From CAZYWA01 sp964650975 [NCBI: uncultured bacterium] (lineage in GTDB: Bacteria > JADJOY01), in NCBI GenBank assembly GCA_964650975.1, contig CAZYWA010000341.1, positions 1 to 8,691 of the forward strand: a stretch of 8,691 bases of DNA, in the 5' to 3' direction. Below, piece by piece: positions 1 to 6,488 of the stretch; position 1 is the stretch's first letter, and each line of letters opens with the position of its first letter. The position numbers were made by a program, and so were the translations under genes. The notes under the pieces are model-generated. The model was not told the DNA's origin. It saw only the letters and a list, made by a program, of their open reading frames with translations, and did not search any database.

Positions 1-1
1 G

Positions 2-574
2 GCGCGAAAGTACGGCCCCAAGGAAGCGCTGCTCTTGCTGCACGACACGCGGCCTTACGAGAAGGACAAGGTCTTCCGTCAGGGAGTCTCGTTTCGGAAC
101 GGCCCCGATCCCGTGGTGGTGCGCGGCGACGTCGGCCGGTTCGGCTACGGCGCCGGGCCGGACAAGATCGTGGTGGACTCGATGGGGCTCGCCGATCCGC
201 TCTTGGCGCGGCTTCCGGCCGACGACATCCAGCGCAGCGGGCACTACGAGCGTGACGTTCCCGATGGATACCTGGAAACGCTCACATCGAAGGAGAATCA
301 CATCGCCGATCCCGATCTCGCCCGGTACTACGAGCACTTGAGGAGGGTGACCCAGGGTCCGGTGTTCGGCAGCGCCCGCTTGCGGGACGTGCTGGCCATG
401 AACCTGGGCCGGTACGATTCCCTGCGCATGGCGTTCGTGCACCGGCACCAGGCGGCGGAGAAGGAAAAGGAGAAAGAGAAGGAGCGTCATCCGCCACACC
501 CAGGGCGGCACGCCCATCCGCCCGAGGAGCCGCCGCCGCCCGAGCACGCACTCGACGACGGAGCCGGCTCATGA
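2..574 (+). CDS. C-terminal part of a GT-C-type membrane glycosyltransferase (partial, 5' end outside window)
   Basis: The reading frame is open from base 2 with no plausible start, so this is the 3' end of a longer gene; 190 codons are visible. The sequence around GRFGYGAGPDKIVVDSMGLA, followed by DPLLARLPA, a GHYERDVPDGY segment and a final Arg/Tyr-rich helix, resembles the periplasmic C-terminal domain of polyprenyl-phosphate-dependent GT-C transferases (arabinofuranosyltransferase AftB-like or PMT/GT39-like membrane proteins). These transfer sugars from a lipid carrier on the outer face of the inner membrane. No membrane segment is visible here; they would lie upstream. The last 40 residues form a low-complexity tail: a KEKEKEKE run, then a His/Pro/Glu-rich stretch, unusual for the family and perhaps a disordered cytoplasmic or periplasmic tail. 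The stop overlaps the next start by 4 nt (ATGA), implying translational coupling to the dehydrogenase genes. The family call is by sequence resemblance; the acceptor and donor sugars are unknown. Confidence 0.5.
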   Translation, partial: ARKYGPKEALLLLHDTRPYEKDKVFRQGVSFRNGPDPVVVRGDVGRFGYGAGPDKIVVDSMGLADPLLARLPADDIQRSGHYERDVPDGYLETLTSKENHIADPDLARYYEHLRRVTQGPVFGSARLRDVLAMNLGRYDSLRMAFVHRHQAAEKEKEKEKERHPPHPGRHAHPPEEPPPPEHALDDGAGS

Positions 575-1236
575 GCTGGGAGGCGGCGGCAACGGGCACC
601 GGAACGGCGACTCGCACCGGACTGAGCCGGCGCAAGCTCTTGGCCCGCGGCGCGGGAGCGGTGTGCCTGCTCGTCCTTCCTCGAAAGGTGCTCGCCGCAT
701 CCGAGCCGGACACGGCCGGGGACCGCGCAGCAGGCGGTGCGCTGTCACCCGCGCCTCACGCCGCGCTGATCGAGGACTTGAACGCGCTCGCCACGGTGCT
801 GGTGCCCGAGGACGTGACGGCGGGAATGACGCCGGACGACGTGCGCGCGTGGCTCGACGACCTGGTCGAGCGCGATGCCCAGGCGCTCGACAAGCTCGAA
901 TCCGCCATGGCCACCATCGCCCCGGCGATCGAGCAGCTCGCCGGACATCCGGCGCGTTTTTCAGGTCTGGAAGCGGACCAGCGCCATGCGATCGTCGCCA
1001 AGCTTCTCGAGGGCCAGGGCACGACCAAGCCGCTCGGCGTCTGGACCAAGCTCGTGGCGCTGCCGCTGACCGTGGCGTTCTACGCGAGCCCACGCGGCTA
1101 CACCGTGGTCGGCTACTCGAGCCACACCGGCACCTCGCTCATGGGCGATCCCCTCGCCTACTCGAAGGCGGGCCAGATGCCAGGCGCACCGGCCGCGCAT
1201 GCCGAAACAGGCGACGCTGCGAAGGCCGGACGATGA
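571..1236 (+). CDS. Tat-exported small subunit of an FAD dehydrogenase (gluconate 2-dehydrogenase subunit 3-like)
   Basis: The protein has 221 aa. The N-terminus carries a twin-arginine signal: SRRKLL at residues 19-24, a hydrophobic stretch (about 28-36), and a likely cleavage site after VLA near residue 42. The mature part starts with a helix of the form LIEDLNALATVLVPED, followed by an alpha-helical region and a FYASPRGYTVVGYSSHTG segment. This layout fits the gluconate 2-dehydrogenase subunit 3 family, the small chaperone-like subunit of three-subunit membrane FAD dehydrogenases such as gluconate, fructose and glucose dehydrogenase. In those enzymes it carries the flavoprotein through the Tat pathway, because the large subunit has no signal of its own. 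The downstream gene is exactly such a signal-less GMC flavoprotein, and the two genes overlap by 4 nt (ATGA), which supports the pairing. The start at 571 is chosen because it overlaps the upstream stop and gives a complete Tat signal. The Tat signal is clear; the family assignment is moderately sure. Confidence 0.72.
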   Translation: MSWEAAATGTGTATRTGLSRRKLLARGAGAVCLLVLPRKVLAASEPDTAGDRAAGGALSPAPHAALIEDLNALATVLVPEDVTAGMTPDDVRAWLDDLVERDAQALDKLESAMATIAPAIEQLAGHPARFSGLEADQRHAIVAKLLEGQGTTKPLGVWTKLVALPLTVAFYASPRGYTVVGYSSHTGTSLMGDPLAYSKAGQMPGAPAAHAETGDAAKAGR

Positions 1237-2768
1237 TGCGGGTGTGCGTGATCGGCTCTGGGTTCGCGGGATCGACCGTGGCGCGCGACCTCGCGCGCTC
1301 CGGCGCGCAGGTGACGATCCTCGAAGCCGGGATCGATCACAACGCGAAGACGCCCGACAACCTCGCGGTCCGCTACAAGAACGCCGGCCCGGTCGAGTAC
1401 GTGCTTCGGAACCGCACCTTCCGCAACATCGGCGGCACCTCGGAACACTGGTTCGGCAACACGCCGCGGCCGCTGCCCGCCGATCTGCGGCTCCGCACCA
1501 CCCACGGCATGGCCGACGACTGGCCGTTCTCGTACGACGAGTTCGAGCCCGACCTCGACGAGGCGGAGCGCACCCTCGGCACCGCCGGCACCGCCGACGA
1601 CCCGCTCGCCGCACCTCGCAAGCAACCCTTCCCGTTACCCGGGTTTCCACTCAGCTATTCGGATCAACTTTTGCGGACGGGGCTGGCACCGCACGGCGTC
1701 CACGTCTCGACCACTCCCCAGGCGCGCGCCACCCAGCCCTATCGCGGCCGGCCGGCGTGCGAACGGCTCGGCCTGTGCTTGATGTGCCCGATCCAGGCGC
1801 GCCCCGGCCCTACCTCGACCACGCTCGCCGACGCGCTTGCGACCGGTCGCGTCACCCTCGTATCGCAAGCCTTCGTGACCCACCTCGAGAGTGGCGCCGG
1901 CGGGCGCGTCACGCGTGCGGTGTGGGTGGACTCGTCCGGTCAATCGCAAGCGACCGAAGCGGACGTGTTCGTGGTCGCCTGCCACGCGCCCGACTCGTCG
2001 CGGCTGCTGCTCAACTCGGTCTCCACCGAATGGCCAACCGGTCTCGGCAACCGCGAGGACGTGGTGGGCCGCTACTTCATGGACAATCCGCGCTACGCGA
2101 TGATCGGCTCGCTGCCCGAGCGCACCTGGCCCAACCGGGTGTTCTTCCAGACCGGCGCCATCACCCGCTGGCGGAACCCGGCGGATCGCCCGCAGCACGG
2201 CGCCTTCCTGATCGAGATCCAGAACTTCATCCCCGACGCGAGCCCCGCCGACATCGCCCGCACGAGCAAGTCCTGGGGCCTCGACCTCAAGCAACGCATC
2301 CGCGAGAGCTGGGGACACGAAGCGCTGATGAACGCCGAAACCGAGATGCTGCCCAGCCGCGACAACCGCGTGATGCTCGACCCCGACATCAAGGACCCGT
2401 TCGGCGTGCCGCTCTCTCGTTTCGACGTGCGCTTCAGCGACTACGACACCACGGCGCTCGCCACGGCCAAGGCCACGCTCCTCGACCTCTTCGACAAGCT
2501 CGGCGCCAAGAACGTCGGCCACCGCTCGATGCCGCGCGGCACCCTCGACTCTTGCTATCACCCGGCCGGCGGCCTGCGGATGGGGAACGACCCGAAGACC
2601 AGCGTCACCGACGGCGGCGGCCGCGTGCACGGCCTCAAGAACCTGTTCGCCGCCGGCACCTGCCTCTTCCCGTCGATCGGCACCGCGAATCCCACGCTCA
2701 CGGTCACCGCCCTCGCGGTGCGCGTCGCCCGCAAGATCCGCGAGCACGGCGGCCGCGGCGAGCTGTGA
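1233..2768 (+). CDS. GMC-family FAD oxidoreductase, large catalytic subunit
   Basis: The protein has 511 aa, a normal GMC length. It begins with a Rossmann FAD-binding motif, VIGSGFAG (G8-x-G10-x-x-G13), with the ribose-binding Glu31 in LEAG. A GMC-type FAD-contact loop GGTSEHW lies at residues 67-73. The C-terminal GMC signature holds the catalytic pair: His443 in CYHPAGGLRMG and Asn486 in GTANPTLT, the His/Asn arrangement also seen in cholesterol oxidase. The enzyme should oxidise an alcohol or sugar hydroxyl and reduce FAD. Residues 176-185 (CERLGLCLMC, then PIQA) sit where FAD-glucose and fructose dehydrogenases bind a [3Fe-4S] cluster, but the spacing is C-x5-C-x2-C and one cysteine is missing. 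The protein lacks a signal peptide and probably travels with the Tat small subunit. The ATG at 1233 overlaps the upstream stop by 4 nt; a second ATG follows directly. The open frame continues upstream, but that part is shadow of the small-subunit gene. The substrate is unknown. Confidence 0.9.
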   Translation: MMRVCVIGSGFAGSTVARDLARSGAQVTILEAGIDHNAKTPDNLAVRYKNAGPVEYVLRNRTFRNIGGTSEHWFGNTPRPLPADLRLRTTHGMADDWPFSYDEFEPDLDEAERTLGTAGTADDPLAAPRKQPFPLPGFPLSYSDQLLRTGLAPHGVHVSTTPQARATQPYRGRPACERLGLCLMCPIQARPGPTSTTLADALATGRVTLVSQAFVTHLESGAGGRVTRAVWVDSSGQSQATEADVFVVACHAPDSSRLLLNSVSTEWPTGLGNREDVVGRYFMDNPRYAMIGSLPERTWPNRVFFQTGAITRWRNPADRPQHGAFLIEIQNFIPDASPADIARTSKSWGLDLKQRIRESWGHEALMNAETEMLPSRDNRVMLDPDIKDPFGVPLSRFDVRFSDYDTTALATAKATLLDLFDKLGAKNVGHRSMPRGTLDSCYHPAGGLRMGNDPKTSVTDGGGRVHGLKNLFAAGTCLFPSIGTANPTLTVTALAVRVARKIREHGGRGEL

Positions 2769-2788
2769 GCCGTCCGTCCGTCGTCCTC

Positions 2789-2826
2789 TGGCACCGCATC
2801 GCTCGCAGTGCTAGCATTGATTGCAC
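2789..2826 (+). promoter_or_regulatory. Candidate promoter and autoregulatory operator of the vapBC module
   Basis: In the 73-nt gap before the antitoxin there is a perfect 8-bp palindrome, TGCTAGCA (2809-2816). One base later comes an imperfect inverted copy, TGATTGCA (2818-2825), matching the reverse complement at 6 of 8 positions. A possible -10 box TAGCAT (2812-2817) lies inside the palindrome, 17 bp after a poor -35-like TGGCAC (2789-2794). FitA-type ribbon-helix-helix antitoxins bind inverted repeats with TGCTATCA-like half-sites (recalled from the gonococcal fitAB operator), so the resemblance suggests autoregulation. The palindrome is seen directly; its function is inferred and the -35 match is weak. 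Confidence 0.45.
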
Positions 2827-2841
2827 AGGTGGAGGAGACGA

Positions 2842-3087
2842 GTGGCCAGCCTCACGATTCGCAACCTCGATGAACGCACCAAGTTGCAGCTGCGCGTCCG
2901 CGCGGCGCACCACGGCCGATCGATGGAAGAAGAAGCGCGGCGCATCCTCCACGACGCCGTCGCCTCGCCGGCAGCGCCTCCCGCGAGCCTGGCAGGCGCG
3001 GTCCGCCTGCGCTTCGGCCGTCTCGGCGGCGTCGAGCTCGAGCTGCCGGCGCGCGAGCCGATCCGCAAGCCTCCCCGATCCGGCTGA
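2842..3087 (+). CDS. vapB: VapB/FitA-like ribbon-helix-helix antitoxin
   Basis: The protein has 81 aa. The start is set at GTG 2842, giving MASLTIRNLDERTK, the standard beginning of FitA-like antitoxins. A strong Shine-Dalgarno GGAGGAG (2831-2837) stands 4 nt upstream. An upstream TTG at 2821 would put that ribosome-binding site inside the gene and is rejected. Residues 3-9 form the DNA-contacting beta-strand of the ribbon-helix-helix dimer. The LQLRVRAAHHGRSMEEEARRIL segment (positions about 15-36) supplies the two helices. The remaining C-terminal part (about 42-81), including VELELPAREP, is the flexible toxin-binding tail. It neutralises the PIN nuclease encoded 3 nt downstream and probably represses its own promoter together with it. 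Length and layout are typical and no defect is visible. Confidence 0.92.
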   Translation: MASLTIRNLDERTKLQLRVRAAHHGRSMEEEARRILHDAVASPAAPPASLAGAVRLRFGRLGGVELELPAREPIRKPPRSG

Positions 3088-3090
3088 CGC

Positions 3091-3510
3091 TTGATCGTCC
3101 TCGACACCAACGTGTTGTCGGAGCTCATGAGGCCGGCGCCAAACGAGTCGGTCGTCCGATGGGTCGACTCGCTGCCGCCCACGACGCTCTACACCACGAG
3201 CGTCACGCAAGCCGAGATCCTGCACGGGATCCTGCGGCTGCCCGCCGGTAAGCGCCGCGAACGTCTGGCGGCCGCCGCCGAGGCGATGTTCGAGGAAGAC
3301 CTGGCCGGTCGCGTTCTTCCCTTCGACAGCGAAGCAGCTCGCACGTACGCGCTGCTCGTCTCGGAGCGGGAGCGTCGCGGACGACCGATCTCCCAGTTCG
3401 ACGCGCAGATCGCCGCAATCGCGCGCACCGCCCGGAGCCCGCTCGCCACGCGAAACACATCCGACTACCAAGGCTGCGGGATCGAGCTCACCGACCCCTG
3501 GCGAAGGTGA
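3091..3510 (+). CDS. vapC: VapC/FitB-like PIN-domain ribonuclease toxin
   Basis: The protein has 139 aa, full length for FitB-type VapC. The start is a TTG at 3091, 3 nt after the antitoxin stop; it gives MIVLDTNVLSELMRP, the canonical PIN N-terminus. Acidic residues expected for the Mg2+-dependent active site are present: Asp5 (LDTN), Glu42 in VTQAEILHGI, and Asp104 in ISQFDAQIAA. The fourth site is the ATRNTSDY region (Asn122, Asp125). VapC toxins cut specific structured RNAs, such as initiator tRNA or the rRNA sarcin-ricin loop; the target here cannot be read from sequence. The rare TTG start and the lack of its own clear ribosome-binding site suggest low, coupled translation that keeps the antitoxin in excess. 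It converges with the minus-strand beta-helix gene. The catalytic set looks intact, so the toxin is probably active. Confidence 0.95.
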   Translation: MIVLDTNVLSELMRPAPNESVVRWVDSLPPTTLYTTSVTQAEILHGILRLPAGKRRERLAAAAEAMFEEDLAGRVLPFDSEAARTYALLVSERERRGRPISQFDAQIAAIARTARSPLATRNTSDYQGCGIELTDPWRR

Positions 3511-3514
3511 ACCG

Positions 3515-3531
3515 CCGCGCGGGCTGCGCGG
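3515..3531. terminator. Possible bidirectional transcription terminator hairpin
   Basis: A perfect 6-bp GC-only stem, CCGCGC with GCGCGG, encloses a 5-nt loop in the 50-nt gap between the convergent toxin gene and beta-helix gene. There is no T-run on either side, so it is not a classic intrinsic terminator. In a GC-rich genome such a stem can also arise by chance. Position is the main support. Confidence 0.3.
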
Positions 3532-3560
3532 AACGCCAGATCCTCGGGTCGATCCTTCCC

Positions 3561-4748
3561 TCAGCGCTCGCGCTCGAACGCGCCCGCGTCACAGGCGGCG
3601 GAGCCGTCGTGATTGCCGTCCGCGGGGCGCGGTTCGCCGCGCTGGTCGGTGCGCGGGCAGGCGGTCGAAAGCCCGGCGTCGATCGCGGGGCTGGTGCGGG
3701 AAAGCGCTTGCGTCGGGGTCGGGCCGCCGTTGTCGCGTAGCGGGCCGAGGCCGAGGCGCGCGACGCCGTGCCGATCGGTCGGCAGGTCGAAACCGCAGCT
3801 GTCCCCGGGCCCCTCGACGTTCCCACCCTCGCTCGCGAACCCGCTGCCGCCCGGAAGCCTCGCGCAATCGCCGCTCACGAGCAGGTTCCGAGCCGACACC
3901 ACGCTCGCCACTCCCTCTTCGCCCTGGAGATAGAAGGCGCTTCCGCGACGCGCCTGATTGCCCGCGATCGTGACGTTCGTCAGTTGCACCGACGTACCCT
4001 CGTAGGGCACGTAGATCCCGCCGCCCTTGGGCGCTTGGTTGCCGCTGATCGTGGTGTTGACGATCGTCGACTCGGAGACTTCGAGCGCCAGACCGCCTCC
4101 CGCCAACGTGGCGCTGTTGTCGCTGATGGTCGAGTCGGCGATCACGCACTGGTAGCCGTTCGTGATCTCGATCCCGCCTCCCACGGCCGCACCGTGGTTT
4201 GCGCTGACCCGCGTGCGCTCCATTCGAAGCTCGACGGATGAGCCGTCGGGGGAGGCGCTGATTCCCCCGCCGGTTTTGTTCTCGATGACGCTGTCCTCGA
4301 TGGTCAGGACCGTGGTCTGGACCGCCGGGCCCACGAACGACACCGCGGGGGCGCCGCTGTTTTCGTAGAGGTGGCTCGAAAGGATGGTGAGCGGCCGCCC
4401 CCATCCCAGGATCTGGATCGTGGCCGCGCTGTTTCCGGTGAAGCTGGAATGGTCGACGGTCGCCGACCCTTCGACCTCCCACAGGGCCACCGCGGTGTTG
4501 TTCTCGAAGGTCGAGTGGTCGATCTCGCAGTTGCCGCAGACGATCCCGTAGGCGTCGTCGCGAACCGTGGAGCGCACGAGGTGGAGGTACGGAAGGTACA
4601 GATCGATCCCCGTGGAGAGCCCGTCGAACGTGCAGTGGCTGATCTCGACGTCCCCTGTCGCCGTGCCCGCGGTACGGGGGCGGTCGACGTCGTAGGAGTC
4701 CTCCGCGATTCCTCCGTAGCCGCCGGTGAACCGACACTCCGACAACAT
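3561..4748 (-). CDS. C-terminal part of a split beta-helix protein with choice-of-anchor Q domain
   Basis: This fragment of 395 codons begins at ATG 4748, which overlaps the stop of the N-terminal fragment by 1 nt (TGATG) and has no ribosome-binding site of its own. It consists of repeated parallel beta-helix rungs of the type [71 protein letters not shown] and NVTIAGNQ. It ends in a choice-of-anchor Q-like domain (about residues 333-395) with [28 protein letters not shown] and CDAGAFE motifs. Such proteins are secreted and often surface-associated; the rungs commonly bind or cleave polysaccharide, though no catalytic set of a lyase is recognisable. There is no C-terminal anchor or sorting signal: it ends in ERER. 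Upstream, the same frame reads [13 protein letters not shown], which continues the N-terminal fragment smoothly, so this is almost certainly the second half of one gene. Confidence 0.85.
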   Translation of the reverse strand: MLSECRFTGGYGGIAEDSYDVDRPRTAGTATGDVEISHCTFDGLSTGIDLYLPYLHLVRSTVRDDAYGIVCGNCEIDHSTFENNTAVALWEVEGSATVDHSSFTGNSAATIQILGWGRPLTILSSHLYENSGAPAVSFVGPAVQTTVLTIEDSVIENKTGGGISASPDGSSVELRMERTRVSANHGAAVGGGIEITNGYQCVIADSTISDNSATLAGGGLALEVSESTIVNTTISGNQAPKGGGIYVPYEGTSVQLTNVTIAGNQARRGSAFYLQGEEGVASVVSARNLLVSGDCARLPGGSGFASEGGNVEGPGDSCGFDLPTDRHGVARLGLGPLRDNGGPTPTQALSRTSPAIDAGLSTACPRTDQRGEPRPADGNHDGSAACDAGAFERER

Positions 4749-5227
4749 CAGCTTGCGAGCCCTGAGTCGACGATGCCCCAGGAGGACTTCCGGTTCTCGC
4801 TCGCGATCGTCAGACGCTCGATCGTGACCGTCGGGTTTCCCGACGAGATGTAAGGCAGCGTGACGAGCGAGTCGCCGAGATCGGCTGCGGTCACAACGGT
4901 CGCGTCGGTTCCCGCGCCATCGATGGTGATCTCACTCGTGAGCAGCAGCGTGCCCGCCTCGCCGTGCTCGCTGGTGCCCGGGATCGTGAGCACGTAGGTG
5001 CCCGGGGGCAGCTGGATCACGTCGGCGCCGCTGCCCGCGGCGCAACCATCCACAGGCGAGTCGGTGTTCGCCGCGACCACGGCTTCGCGCAGCGTGCAGT
5101 TGCCGTTCGGGCCCTGGTCGAGATCGTCGGCGGTCGAGTCGACGGTGATGGTGGCCGCCGTGGCACGCAGCGCGAGCGCGAGCCACGCCGTGGCCGCGAG
5201 CGCGGGCCGCCCCTTGGTGAGCTTCAT
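4748..5227 (-). CDS. N-terminal part of a split secreted beta-helix protein (signal peptide plus CSLREA domain)
   Basis: This fragment of 159 codons begins at ATG 5227, with a good Shine-Dalgarno GGGAGG (5237-5232 on the minus strand) 4 nt before it. A Sec signal peptide covers residues 1-24: positively charged start (MKLTKGRP), hydrophobic alanine/leucine core, cleavage after RATA. The mature part opens with ITVDSTADD and a CSLREA-type motif, NCTLREAVVAAN (residues 43-54), then VIQLPPGTYVL and ITIDGAGTDATVV, the usual entry into a parallel beta-helix. It stops abruptly after GIVDSGLAS, just as the helix begins. The missing helix continues at once in the -1-shifted frame. Adding one G to the GGG codon of Gly156 (4760-4762) would join the two parts into a protein of about 555 aa. 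Function: an exported, probably cell-surface or extracellular protein; ligand unknown. Confidence 0.85.
   Translation of the reverse strand: MKLTKGRPALAATAWLALALRATAATITVDSTADDLDQGPNGNCTLREAVVAANTDSPVDGCAAGSGADVIQLPPGTYVLTIPGTSEHGEAGTLLLTSEITIDGAGTDATVVTAADLGDSLVTLPYISSGNPTVTIERLTIASENRKSSWGIVDSGLAS
4760..4762 (-). other. Likely frameshift site joining the two beta-helix fragments
   Basis: The GGG run (CCC on the plus strand) forms codon 156 of the N-terminal fragment. One extra G here changes the reading from GLAS-stop to [12 protein letters not shown], continuing directly into the C-terminal fragment. Homopolymer slippage, a real loss-of-function mutation, phase variation or a sequencing error could each cause it; the sequence alone cannot decide. 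The run is short (3), which argues against a strongly phase-variable site. Confidence 0.7.
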
Positions 5228-5288
5228 GAAGCCTCCCGACCGCCCTCGGTCCGGGATGCACGTCGAAAGGGACTAGGGAGACTTCCGT

Positions 5289-5317
5289 ACTCTAGTGCAG
5301 ATATTTCGAGGCAACAA
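5289..5317 (-). promoter_or_regulatory. Candidate promoter of the beta-helix gene
   Basis: On the minus strand, TTGTTG (5317-5312) is followed after 17 bp by TAGAGT (5294-5289). This lies in the most AT-rich patch of the 111-nt gap between the diiron gene and the beta-helix gene. Transcription would start about 55 nt upstream of the ATG at 5227. The -35 matches the consensus at 3 of 6 and the -10 at 4 of 6, so the call rests on spacing, position and local base composition. Confidence 0.35.
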
Positions 5318-5338
5318 CCGCAGTGGAGCGGGAGCGCC

Positions 5339-6307
5339 TCAATGAATCGTCTTCGCCGCGAGTGCGTCCTCGGCGAGCTCGTCGAAGCTCATCGCCTGGG
5401 CGCGCTTGAGCTCGTCCTTGGTGAAGAGGTCGACCGCGAGCGATTTGTCGACGCCCAGCACGCGCAGCAGGATCGGCTCGAAGACCTGGCCCACGACCGG
5501 GGTGTTGAAGAGGTTCTGCATCGTGGTCATGAAGCGGGTGAAGTTGAGCCGCGCGACCTCGTCCTTGTGACCGAGCAGCTGCATTCGCTTGAAGGCTTCC
5601 TTGAGGCGGCGCCCGTCCGGGTCGACCCGCGACATCGGCTGGAAGAACACGTCCTGGAAGAACGGGCGCGCATGGTAGAGGACGCCCAGGAACGAGCGAT
5701 AGGCCTTGGCGCGGCGCGCGACCGAGCGCCTGCCCACCATCTGCTTCTCTTTCGCCAGCCAGTCGCGCGACGCGTAGTGCTCGGTCATGTAGAAGTCCAT
5801 CGCGATGTGACGTGACTCGTCGCGGTTGATGAGCTCCATCGCCGCTTCGCTCATGTCGTCGTGCACGTAGTCGTTGATCGAGCGCAGGAGCGCGATGTCG
5901 AGGATCAGCTCGCCGCCGGTGATGTAGGCGTTGGCGATCGAGGGCGTCAGGTACTGCACCGCGTCGACGAAGTACGGGTAGAACTGCTGCAGGCTCGGGC
6001 TCATCGTGTACGCGCGCAGCTTCCGCACGTCGTAGAAGTCGGCGAGCATCTGCGCCGCGTGCGAGTGGCGCACCTCGTCGACCACGAAGGTCTTGAAGAT
6101 GTCCTTGAGCTTCGGGTCCTCGGCGTTCTTGCGCTGCACCTCGAAGAGTGCGCCCGCGAGCCGCTCGATCCCGGCCATGTCGGTGAAGTACTGGACGATC
6201 GCGACCTCGTCGTCCTCGGGCATGGACCGCGGCTTCCGCGTCCAGTCGAGGTCGCCGACCTTCCACTGCTCCTTCTGGCACTTGCGGAGCATCCGGTCGA
6301 GATCCAT
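5339..6307 (-). CDS. Ferritin-like diiron oxygenase of AurF-like type
   Basis: The protein has 322 aa, close to the length of AurF-type N-oxygenases. It has two matching metal-binding motifs: Glu48 followed by 28 residues and DEVRH (Glu78, His81), and Glu133 followed by 29 residues and DESRH (Glu164, His167). This E-X28/37-DEXXH pair is the published signature of AurF-like diiron N-oxygenases and binds two irons with four carboxylates and two histidines. Helical segments DMAGIERLAGALF, AYITGGELILDIALL and INRDESRHIAMDFYM fit the four-helix bundle. Such enzymes activate O2; substrates range from arylamines to others unknown. No signal peptide is visible, so it is cytoplasmic. ATG 6307 is chosen over GTG 6313 because the GGGAGG ribosome-binding site (6318-6313) overlaps the latter and is correctly spaced from the former. 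The beta-helix gene follows 111 nt downstream on the same strand. Diiron binding is well supported; the reaction is not determinable. Confidence 0.82.
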   Translation of the reverse strand: MDLDRMLRKCQKEQWKVGDLDWTRKPRSMPEDDEVAIVQYFTDMAGIERLAGALFEVQRKNAEDPKLKDIFKTFVVDEVRHSHAAQMLADFYDVRKLRAYTMSPSLQQFYPYFVDAVQYLTPSIANAYITGGELILDIALLRSINDYVHDDMSEAAMELINRDESRHIAMDFYMTEHYASRDWLAKEKQMVGRRSVARRAKAYRSFLGVLYHARPFFQDVFFQPMSRVDPDGRRLKEAFKRMQLLGHKDEVARLNFTRFMTTMQNLFNTPVVGQVFEPILLRVLGVDKSLAVDLFTKDELKRAQAMSFDELAEDALAAKTIH

Positions 6308-6450
6308 GAGCACCTCCCATCGCGCGTTCGAGGGCGTTCCGTCGCGTCCTCGTCTTTAGCCTACCGCGCGGCAGGCGATCAACACGAGCCCCGGCCGGCG
6401 CTCGGGAGGCGGCTCAAAACAGGTAGTTTCCGCCCGGCAGCTCGAGTGAC

Positions 6451-6487
6451 CCTTGACAAGGACTCTCTCGAAGGTCACCATTCAAGG
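6451..6487 (+). promoter_or_regulatory. Candidate promoter and operator of the second toxin-antitoxin pair
   Basis: A perfect -35 hexamer TTGACA (6453-6458) lies within an 11-bp perfect palindrome CCTTGACAAGG (6451-6461). A third copy of the CAAGG half-site stands at 6483-6487, directly before the antitoxin ATG. A -10-like CACCAT (6476-6481, 3 of 6 matches) follows at 17 bp. Transcription would begin at or just before the ATG at 6489, so the mRNA could be leaderless. A regulator binding the half-sites would block the -35 box, as expected for an antitoxin repressing its own genes. Confidence 0.45.
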
Positions 6488-6488
6488 C

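Noticed and set aside
663-1232. Upstream extension of the GMC reading frame by 190 codons
   Set aside because: It lies in another frame over the small-subunit gene, is arginine-rich as expected of a high-GC shadow, and the FAD motif begins exactly after ATG 1233.
1635-2747. 370-codon minus-strand open frame opposite the GMC gene
   Set aside because: It is the antisense mirror of a well supported gene and shows no motif.
1199-3094. 631-codon plus-strand open frame
   Set aside because: It overlaps the GMC and VapB genes, is Arg/Pro/His-rich with no recognisable domain, and is a GC-codon shadow.
6305-6313. GTG 6313 as start of the diiron protein
   Set aside because: It overlaps the GGGAGG ribosome-binding site, which is correctly spaced from ATG 6307.
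6308-6450. Promoter for the diiron gene on the minus strand
   Set aside because: TTGATC and TAGGCT are present but their spacing (13 bp) is wrong and no better pair was found.
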